Below are positions 1 through 5,812 of a DNA stretch of 38,772 bases, in pieces. This DNA comes from an uncultured Sutterella sp. (GTDB lineage Bacteria; Pseudomonadota; Gammaproteobacteria; Burkholderiales; Burkholderiaceae_F). The notes beneath the pieces are model-generated. The model made no database searches. It worked only from the letters and a program-made list of their open reading frames with translations, and was not told the DNA's origin. Each line of letters begins with the position of its first letter. Position 1 is the stretch's first letter. The stretch is taken from the NCBI GenBank assembly GCA_900544335.1, contig UQUS01000016.1:1-38772 (forward strand), in the 5' to 3' direction. Position numbers and translations under genes: made by a program.

Positions 1-824
1 AACAGGGGGCTGAACACCACGGCCAGCAGGAACAGCACACCGGTGGTCATGGAGGTCAGGCCGGTGCGGCCGCCCTCGGTGACGCCGGAAGCGCTCTCGA
101 CGAAGGTGGTGGTGGTGGAAGTACCCAGCACAGCGCCTGCGCAGGTGGCGATGGAGGCGGCCATCAGAGCGCCCTTGATGCGGGGAAGCTTGCCCTCCTC
201 GTCCAGCATATCGGCCTTGGAAGCAACACCGATCAGGGTACCCAGAGTGTCGAACAGGTCAACGAAGAGGAAGGAGAACATGACGGCGAAGAAGTTCAGA
301 ATGCCCACGCCGGAGAAATCGGTCTTGAACACCTGACCAAAGGTCTTGCCCAGAGCGGAGAAGTCGAAGCTGACGAAGCTGGTGGGGATGACGGAGTACA
401 TACCGGCGTCGGGGTTCGGCACATAGATGCCGGTCAGCTCGCAGACGATGCCCAGCACCCAGGTGATGAGGATGCCGTAGAGGATGCCGCCCTTGACCTT
501 CTTCACCAGCAGGATGGCGGTGATGGCCACGCCCAGCAGTGCGAGGATAGCGCCCACGCCCACAGAGGAGAAGGTCTCGCCCTTGAAGTGCTGGTAGGTG
601 ACGAGGGTGGAGTCGCTGTTGACGATGAGCTTTGCGTTCTGCAGGCCGACAAAGGCAACGAACAGGCCGATGCCCACGCTGACTGCGCTCTTGAGGGTCA
701 TGGGGATGGCGTTGAAGATGCCCTCACGGACGTTGGTCAGGCTCAGCACGATGAAGATGATGCCCTCGACAAAGACGGCCATCAGGGCCAGCTGCCAGCT
801 GTAGCCCATCGTGAGGACGACGCT
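1..824 (-). CDS. NCS2-family purine (guanine/hypoxanthine/adenine) permease, internal fragment from a foreign genome
   Basis: An open frame runs on the minus strand from about 824 to the left edge with no stop (codons in phase with the ATG at 809-807), about 274 residues. It is a hydrophobic multi-helix membrane protein. Near its distal end it has the COG2252 (AdeP/GhxP/PbuG) hallmarks: DLFDTLGTLIGVASKADML, then EEGKLPRIKGAL, then GTSTTTTFVESASG and VTEGGRTGLTSM. Such proteins import purine bases with protons. The true N-terminus is missing because the frame runs into rfbC sequence near 824, and the C-terminus lies beyond position 1. Codons end almost always in C or G (many CTG, CAG, GGC), unlike the neighbouring genes, and this resembles Faecalibacterium-type Firmicutes. 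The family call is firm; the source organism is inferred. It is most likely an assembly chimera and not a gene of this genome. Confidence 0.85.
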
Positions 825-1141
825 GCCGACAGTGTCACGGCAACATAACGACCGTACGTCGCCGATCCTTTTCTTAAGTCCACGGCCACGTCGAACACTT
901 CGCCCGATAAAACTCGGACGAGTTTGGCCTGCGGGTGCTCTTTTTGAAAATGTAGTCCGCGCAAAACACCCCGAACGGACGAAGATTGATTGTCCTGCAC
1001 GAAGGTGTTGGTGATGCCGAGTTGTTTGAAATCGGCTTCGTTATACGTTTCCATAAAGTAACCGCGCGCGTCGCCGAACTTTTTCGCTTCCAGGATAAGA
1101 ACGCCTTCAATCGGCGTTTTCGTAACATGAAACTGACCCAT
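824..1141 (-). CDS. rfbC: dTDP-4-dehydrorhamnose 3,5-epimerase, 5' part only (broken at contig join)
   Basis: About 106 residues match the N-terminal half of RfbC, which epimerises dTDP-4-keto-6-deoxyglucose at C3 and C5 in dTDP-L-rhamnose synthesis. Visible family motifs are FGDARGYFMETYN (residues ~22-34), FVQDNQSSSVRGVLRGLHFQ (~47-66) and GEVFDVAVDLRKGS (~80-93). A full RfbC is about 180 residues. Here, after VTLSA, where the family continues with ENKRQLW-like sequence, the reading passes into unrelated bases belonging to the permease fragment. The start is the ATG at 1141, 23 nt after the rfbA stop, so the two are one operon. The break lies near 824 (give or take 10). The cause is probably assembly and not a real pseudogene. 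Confidence 0.85.
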
Positions 1142-1164
1142 AGTACTGACCGATGTCCTCTGAA

Positions 1165-2052
1165 TTAATAACTTAACTTTCCCTGTGCAACGTTTCTTAA
1201 ATGCGCTCCGTAGGGAGACTTTCCGTACCGATCGGCCGCCGCCAAGAGCTCGTCCTTATTAATCCAGCCGTTTTTAAACGCAATCTCCTCGGGAGCGGAG
1301 ATTTCCACGCCCTGACAATCCTGGACAATGCGGATGTATTCGGAGGCGGCGGCTAAGCTTTCCATCGTTCCCGTATCAAGCCAGGCAAATCCGCGTCCGA
1401 GAAGCTGAACATCGAGGCGATCCTGCTTCAGATAAAACGCATTTAACGTCGTAATCTCCAACTCGCCGCGCTCCGAAGGCGTGACGGCATCGGCCATCTG
1501 CGAGACACCCTTGGGATAAAAATAAAGCCCCGTTACGGCATAGTTGCTCCGGGGCTTGGCAGGTTTCTCCTCAATAGAAAGCGCCTTCCAATTCTGATCG
1601 AACTCCACGACACCAAAGCGTTCCGGATCTTTGACGTAATAACCGAAAACCGTAGCGCGATTTTCCGTTGTTGCATTCTCGGCTGCATGGCGCAGCGCCT
1701 TAACAAACCCGTGTCCGTAAAAGATGTTGTCACCCAAAACCATGGCGCACGCATCGTCCCCGATAAATTCCCGTCCGAGGATAAAGGCCTGGGCCAGGCC
1801 GTCCGGATGCGGCTGAACCTTATACGACAGTTTTAACCCGAACTGAGAACCGTCTCCGAGAAGTCGCTCGAAGTTCGGCAAATCCGAAGGCGTGGAAATC
1901 ACCAGAATTTCCCGAATTCCGGAAAGCATCAATGTACTGAGCGGATAAAAAATCATCGGCTTATCGTACACGGGCAACAGCTGTTTACTCGTCACGAGCG
2001 TTAGCGGATAAAGGCGTGTTCCCGCCCCGCCGGCCAAAATTATTCCCTTCAC
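1165..2052 (-). CDS. rfbA: Glucose-1-phosphate thymidylyltransferase
   Basis: RmlA/RfbA makes dTDP-glucose from glucose-1-phosphate and dTTP, the first step to dTDP-L-rhamnose for cell-surface polysaccharide. The nucleotide-binding signature GIILAGGAGTRLYPLT lies at the N-terminus, followed by KQLLPVYDKPMIFYPLS, and VLGDNIFYG holds the metal-binding Asp. The start is taken as the GTG at 2052 (protein begins VKGIILAGG, as in the family), 8 nt behind an AAGGA ribosome site; this gives 295 residues, the normal size. A longer frame from 2085 would add 11 residues not seen in the family. It is the promoter-proximal gene of an operon continuing into rfbC; rfbB and rfbD are not in view, probably lost at the chimeric join. 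Confidence 0.95.
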   Translation of the reverse strand: MKGIILAGGAGTRLYPLTLVTSKQLLPVYDKPMIFYPLSTLMLSGIREILVISTPSDLPNFERLLGDGSQFGLKLSYKVQPHPDGLAQAFILGREFIGDDACAMVLGDNIFYGHGFVKALRHAAENATTENRATVFGYYVKDPERFGVVEFDQNWKALSIEEKPAKPRSNYAVTGLYFYPKGVSQMADAVTPSERGELEITTLNAFYLKQDRLDVQLLGRGFAWLDTGTMESLAAASEYIRIVQDCQGVEISAPEEIAFKNGWINKDELLAAADRYGKSPYGAHLRNVAQGKLSY

Positions 2053-2199
2053 GGCAACTGTCCTTAAAGCGTTAAAAAAGGGCACGCACAGCGGGAGAAA
2101 ATCCCCGACCGAAACGGTGCACCGACTCGGAAACGAATGATAGCAACGAAGAAGTGTCGACTGGACGAAAATGCTCTGGTTTTACAGACCGAAAGCGTG

Positions 2200-2205
2200 T
2201 ATGAT
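2200..2205 (+). promoter_or_regulatory. Possible -10 element for the small gene at 2255
   Basis: TATGAT lies about 50 bases upstream of the small gene's ATG, in the gap between divergent rfbA and the small gene. No good -35 hexamer stands 17 bases before it, so support is weak. Confidence 0.3.
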
Positions 2206-2254
2206 GCGCGACCGTTCGTTTTGACTATAAAAAGAGAAGCAAGGGGAGTGAACC

Positions 2255-2413
2255 ATGTGTGTCATTATGAGTTTGGTCGAGGAGTCCGAAGTTCAGGACG
2301 ACAAGATTAAGAAACCCGCTGAAAAGCAAGGGTATGAGTTTGCGGCCCTCGAGCATACGGTCGAGAACTTACTGCAAGCCTTGCACTTAACGCACGAGAA
2401 AAAAGAAAACTAA
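2255..2413 (+). CDS. Small protein of 52 residues, unknown function
   Basis: I do not recognise this protein. It is supported as a gene by a strong ribosome site (AGGGGA at 2242-2247, 7 nt before the ATG), an uninterrupted 52-codon frame, and an intrinsic terminator starting 9 nt after the stop. The protein is charged. It starts MCVIMSLVEESEVQDDK, has a Lys/Glu-rich middle, and ends in a probable amphipathic helix (EFAALEHTVENLLQALH) with a KKEN tail. There is no signal peptide or membrane segment. A second Met at residue 5 is a less well placed start. It is transcribed alone, divergent from rfbA and convergent with the rubrerythrin operon. Confidence 0.65.
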   Translation: MCVIMSLVEESEVQDDKIKKPAEKQGYEFAALEHTVENLLQALHLTHEKKEN

Positions 2414-2421
2414 CGTGCGTG

Positions 2422-2451
2422 AGAGGTCGGAAATCTCCGACCTCTTTTTTT
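2422..2451 (+). terminator. Rho-independent terminator of the 52-residue gene
   Basis: A nine-base stem GAGGTCGGA / TCCGACCTC (2423-2431 with 2436-2444), a 4-nt loop and a run of seven T. It directly follows the small gene. Confidence 0.9.
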
Positions 2452-2455
2452 ACCA

Positions 2456-2506
2456 ATAAAAAAACGCGACGCGTTCCCGGCAAAACAGCACCGGGTGCGT
2501 CGCGTC
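2456..2506 (-). terminator. Rho-independent terminator of the rubrerythrin operon
   Basis: Read on the minus strand, a long stem is formed by ACGCGACGC (2464-2472) with GCGTCGCGT (2497-2505) and inner CCCGG/CCGGG. A run of seven T follows (the A-run at 2458-2464). It ends the operon about 30 bases after the rubrerythrin stop. Confidence 0.85.
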
Positions 2507-2536
2507 GGAGTTGCTAGAAGCACTCCGAAAACTCAA

Positions 2537-3073
2537 TTAATAATTTTCCGCGCGAATCTGCTGCCAAGCCTGGGCATGACTGCAAACCGGGCAAACGAGC
2601 GGGGCTTTCTTACCCATCACGAGGTGACCGCATTCGCGGCACTGCCACATGACTTCTTCACTCTTTTCGAAAACGCGCTTCATCTGAACATTGCCGAGCA
2701 ACTTCAGATACCGCTCTTCGTGGGCCTTTTCAATAGCGGCCACGGCACGGAAACGCGCGGCAAGTTCCGGGAAACCTTCCTCGTCGGCCGTCTTGGCAAA
2801 GCCGTCGTACATGTCGGTCCACTCGTAGTTCTCGCCGCTTGCAGCCGCCTTGAGGTTTTCTTCGGTTGTCCCGATGCCGCCCAAGGCCTTAAACCAAATC
2901 GCTGCGTGTTCTTTTTCATTGGCAGCGGTTTCTTCAAAAATCGCCGCAATCTGCTGATAGCCTTCTTTTCGGGCAACGCCGGCAAAGTACGTGTACTTGT
3001 TGCGCGCCTGAGACTCTCCGGCAAAAGCCGTTTGCAGATTCTTCTCAGTTTGTGTTCCCTTCAATGATTTCAT
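2537..3073 (-). CDS. rbr: Rubrerythrin
   Basis: Rubrerythrin is a cytoplasmic non-haem di-iron protein that reduces hydrogen peroxide in anaerobes and microaerophiles. Its 178 residues show the usual two parts. A ferritin-like four-helix domain has iron-ligand segments in FAGESQARNKYTYFA (~17-31), EETAANEKEHA (~47-57), ELAARF and EKAHEERY (~114-121). A C-terminal rubredoxin-like domain has CRECGHL and CPVCSHAQ (two Cys pairs for one Fe). The ATG at 3073 follows a GAGGAG site. It lies 22 nt downstream of the stand-alone NrdD-tail gene, so both are one operon with a strong terminator. The context points to oxidative-stress protection in an anaerobic lifestyle. Confidence 0.95.
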   Translation of the reverse strand: MKSLKGTQTEKNLQTAFAGESQARNKYTYFAGVARKEGYQQIAAIFEETAANEKEHAAIWFKALGGIGTTEENLKAAASGENYEWTDMYDGFAKTADEEGFPELAARFRAVAAIEKAHEERYLKLLGNVQMKRVFEKSEEVMWQCRECGHLVMGKKAPLVCPVCSHAQAWQQIRAENY

Positions 3074-3095
3074 TTCGGACTCCTCAGAAATAGTT

Positions 3096-3278
3096 TTACT
3101 TGCAGGAATTCAGGCCGCACTTGCTTTCTTGGAAATACTTGCGTTCGGCAAATTCGCCTTTCTTCCCGACATTGAATGATTGAACAGGGCGATGATACCC
3201 CATCACACGCGTCCAAACCTCACAGGGCTGACGCTCGGAATTGTCTAAGACAACCGTATCCGTTTTTTTCTCGTTCAT
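3096..3278 (-). CDS. Stand-alone NrdD C-terminal (glycyl-radical loop) peptide, 60 residues
   Basis: The 60-residue protein resembles only the C-terminal tail of class III anaerobic ribonucleotide reductase (NrdD, PF13597). It has the glycyl-radical-like motif TRVMGYHRPVQSFN (residues 23-36; candidate radical Gly27), then the family-like GKKGEFAERKYF (38-49). Cys19 precedes the loop, and Cys54 and Cys59 end the protein, while the two full CxxC zinc pairs of NrdD are absent. There is no catalytic barrel, so it cannot be a reductase alone. The ATG at 3278 follows AAGGAG. It is first in an operon with rubrerythrin behind a palindromic operator. By analogy with YfiD/GrcA, which replaces an oxygen-cleaved tail of pyruvate formate-lyase, it may be a spare part for NrdD. 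That role is inference. Short NrdD-annotated homologues do occur in other anaerobes. Confidence 0.8.
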   Translation of the reverse strand: MNEKKTDTVVLDNSERQPCEVWTRVMGYHRPVQSFNVGKKGEFAERKYFQESKCGLNSCK

Positions 3279-3294
3279 AGTGGCTCCTTATTTG

Positions 3295-3314
3295 TTATTT
3301 ACTATTGTAAATAA
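3295..3314. promoter_or_regulatory. 20-bp perfect palindrome, probable operator of the NrdD-tail/rubrerythrin operon
   Basis: Arms TTATTTAC (3295-3302) and GTAAATAA (3307-3314) flank a 4-nt centre. On the minus strand a -35-like TTGACT (3317-3322 complement) lies just upstream, so the palindrome covers the expected -10 and start region. It sits 16 bases before the start codon of the first gene, as a repressor site would. It is not a canonical FNR, Fur or PerR box; the regulator is unknown. Confidence 0.6.
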
Positions 3315-3372
3315 GAAGTCAATTGATTTGGGCTATCGCCATGATAAAGTCGGACAAAGCGGTCGTTTCCGC

Positions 3373-5640
3373 TTAGCTCACTTTTTCGAGTTTCGCGACC
3401 ATCAGAAGCAATTCCTTGCGTCCGCACGAGAACTGTACCCAAGCACTGGCGGCGGTTTTGCTTTGTGCGTTGACTAACTTTAGGACGGTTCCGACGCCGA
3501 ATTTGCGGTGCAGGACCTTGTCGCCCGGGAAAAAATTCCACGGATTGGCCTCGGGTGTGCGGCTAACTGAGGTAAATGCGCTATCGCGTACGGTCTCGCG
3601 CGGCGCACTGCGCCACGAGGTGTCCGAGCCATACCGAGAAGAGCCCCTGTTTACCACGGAACACAAGGCATCGTATCGACTTTGAATACGCTGAGTCTCA
3701 GTCTCGGGAATTTCCTTTAAAAAGGACGATTCTCCCGTCAACCGCAAATCTCCGTAAAGACGACGTTGTTCGCACCAACTGATGCGAAGGTATTTACGCG
3801 CTCGCGTCATGGCGACGTAAAGCAGCCGCCGCTCTTCGTCATTGGCTCGCTCGGCGTCCTCATGATCTTTGGCCGGATGTGGGAAAAGACCGTCTTCCAA
3901 ACCCGTTAAAAACACCGTGTTAAATTCAAGACCTTTGCTCGAATGCACCGTCATCAATTGCACGGCATCGCCGACTTTGGCATCGCCCTGTGCATCGCTT
4001 TCCAAAACCGCCTGCGCGATAAATCCGTCCAAGGGAGACATTTCCGAGCCGGGCATCACGCGCAGGGCGCTTTCCTCCGGATCAATATCGTTTTCCTGGC
4101 AAAAAGAAGAGGCCGCACTGACAAGTTCCGAAAGGTTTTCCAGACGGATGTCTTTATCTTGCGCCCGACTGTAATAATCCTTCAACCCGGACTCCTGGAT
4201 GACTGTGGCAACAACCTTGTCCAACGGGAGTGTCTCGCACTTACGTTTCAGGTCTTCGATTAAGTGCACGAAGCCCGCGGCACGCGTCAACCCGGCATCG
4301 GTCGATTCGGCTAGACCGGAAACCAAGGCCTGCCACAACCCGGTATCGGTCGCTTTTGCACGGTTGACGATTCGAGCCAACGTCGTTTGCCCGATGCCGC
4401 GCGGCGGCTGGTTGATGACGCGCTGGAAACTCACATCATCGGGATTGACTAAAAGGCGCAAATACGCCATCACGTCCTTGACTTCCTGACGATCGAAAAA
4501 GCGCAATCCGCCGTAGATGCGATACGGAACGGCATTGACAGTCAGATATTGTTCGATGATTCGCGACTGGGCATTGTTGCGGTACAAAACGGCGCAATCC
4601 GAATACCGAGCCCCCGACCTGTGGCGACTCATGATTTCCTGAACCACACTGAGCGCTTCCTCGCGGTCATCGCCGGCGTGGTACAAAGCCACAGGGTCTC
4701 CCTGTCCCGCACTGGTCCAAAGGTTCTTACCCATGCGGTCTTTATTGTGGGAAATCACGGCATTGGCGGCATTGAGGATGTGCGAAGTCGAGCGGTAGTT
4801 TTGTTCGAGCTTGACAATGTGCTTGACCTGATACTCGCGCACGAAATCGGCCATATTTCCGACCCGTGCTCCGCGGAAGGCGTAAATGGACTGGTCATCA
4901 TCGCCGACGCAAAAGACGGCACTCGTGTGTTCGGCCGGGTGCGACAAGACCTTAATCCAGCGGTACTGCAAAGCATTGGTGTCCTGAAACTCATCGACGA
5001 GGATGAACTTAAAGCGCTTGGCATAGTGCTCGCGAAGCAGCGGATTTTTCTCTAAGAGTTCCACGCACGCCAAAAGGAGTTCGGCAAAGTCCACCAAACC
5101 TTCGCGCCGACACCGGCCCTCATAGGCCGCATAAATCCCTCTGAGCACTTCGTTTTTTCCGAAACCGGCGGAAATGTCCGAGGCCCGTAATCCCCGCTCC
5201 TTGGCGTGATTGATTGCCGCCTGAACACTCTTAGGATCGTTTTCATCGGGATTGATGCCGGCCTCTTTCATCACGCGTTTAATAAGAGAAAGCTGATCGG
5301 ACTGATCGATGATTTGAAAAGTCTTAGGCAACCCCGCCTCCGTGGCATGCGCTCGTAAGAGGCGATGCGCAATGGCGTGAAACGTCCCGACCCACATGCT
5401 GCTGATATCGGTTCCGAGCATCGCCTCAAGACGCGTTTTCATTTCTCGAGCCGCCTTGTTGGTAAAGGTGACAGCGAGAATCTGACTCGGATAGGCTTTT
5501 GAGTTGGATAAAAGCCAGGCAATTCGCGTTGTTAAAACACGGGTTTTACCGGAGCCGGCGCCGGCAAGAATCAGGGCGTGTTCGGCAGGAAGCTCCACGG
5601 CTTCGCGCTGCTTGGGATTGAGAGATTCAAGAAGATTCAT
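3373..5640 (-). CDS. uvrD: ATP-dependent DNA helicase UvrD/PcrA type
   Basis: This is a superfamily 1A 3'-5' helicase for nucleotide excision and mismatch repair. All family motifs are visible in its 755 residues: Q-motif NPKQREAV (8-15), Walker A GAGSGKT (27-33), motif Ia VTFTNKAAREM, motif II DEFQDT (216-221), motif III GDDDQSIYAFRGA (246-258), motif V TVHSSKGLEF, and motif VI EERRLLYVAMTRARKYL. The last ~50 residues (GDKVLHRKFGVGTVLKL and onward) form the Tudor-like tail that binds RNA polymerase in PcrA/UvrD. The ATG at 5640 gives the typical MNLLESLNPKQ start. It is a single gene, divergent from leuS. Length is normal and nothing appears broken. Confidence 0.95.
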   Translation of the reverse strand: MNLLESLNPKQREAVELPAEHALILAGAGSGKTRVLTTRIAWLLSNSKAYPSQILAVTFTNKAAREMKTRLEAMLGTDISSMWVGTFHAIAHRLLRAHATEAGLPKTFQIIDQSDQLSLIKRVMKEAGINPDENDPKSVQAAINHAKERGLRASDISAGFGKNEVLRGIYAAYEGRCRREGLVDFAELLLACVELLEKNPLLREHYAKRFKFILVDEFQDTNALQYRWIKVLSHPAEHTSAVFCVGDDDQSIYAFRGARVGNMADFVREYQVKHIVKLEQNYRSTSHILNAANAVISHNKDRMGKNLWTSAGQGDPVALYHAGDDREEALSVVQEIMSRHRSGARYSDCAVLYRNNAQSRIIEQYLTVNAVPYRIYGGLRFFDRQEVKDVMAYLRLLVNPDDVSFQRVINQPPRGIGQTTLARIVNRAKATDTGLWQALVSGLAESTDAGLTRAAGFVHLIEDLKRKCETLPLDKVVATVIQESGLKDYYSRAQDKDIRLENLSELVSAASSFCQENDIDPEESALRVMPGSEMSPLDGFIAQAVLESDAQGDAKVGDAVQLMTVHSSKGLEFNTVFLTGLEDGLFPHPAKDHEDAERANDEERRLLYVAMTRARKYLRISWCEQRRLYGDLRLTGESSFLKEIPETETQRIQSRYDALCSVVNRGSSRYGSDTSWRSAPRETVRDSAFTSVSRTPEANPWNFFPGDKVLHRKFGVGTVLKLVNAQSKTAASAWVQFSCGRKELLLMVAKLEKVS

Positions 5641-5703
5641 AACAACAAAATAAAAAAAGTCGGGCAGATTCTACAGAGAGCCACACGGAAAATTTCGGTC
5701 GGA

Positions 5704-5729
5704 TAGTTTCACCGTTGTCGGGGAAACTA
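5704..5729. repeat. Inverted repeat in the uvrD-leuS gap
   Basis: TAGTTTC (5704-5710) and GAAACTA (5723-5729) are perfect inverted arms. After one mismatch, CCG and CGG extend the stem around a TTGT loop. It lies in the 172-bp gap between divergent uvrD and leuS. It could be an operator or an RNA hairpin in either leader. A possible leuS -10 (TATACT, 5766-5771) lies downstream, without a clear -35. Confidence 0.5.
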
Positions 5730-5812
5730 CGACATACACCCTAGGAAGAAACATAGGGAGCGGAATATACTTAACTTTTGCTTTTTCGTTTCTAACTAAA
5801 TCAATACGCATC

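Noticed and set aside
588..848. Plus-strand open frames in the left end
   Set aside because: They are antisense to the permease fragment, whose minus-strand reading has unmistakable transporter motifs.
3317..3340. FNR box before the NrdD-tail operon
   Set aside because: ATCAA half-sites are present, but the TTGAT-N4-ATCAA spacing is not met.
4549..5055. Open frame of 168 codons on the plus strand
   Set aside because: Shadow within uvrD, whose helicase motifs are intact on the other strand.
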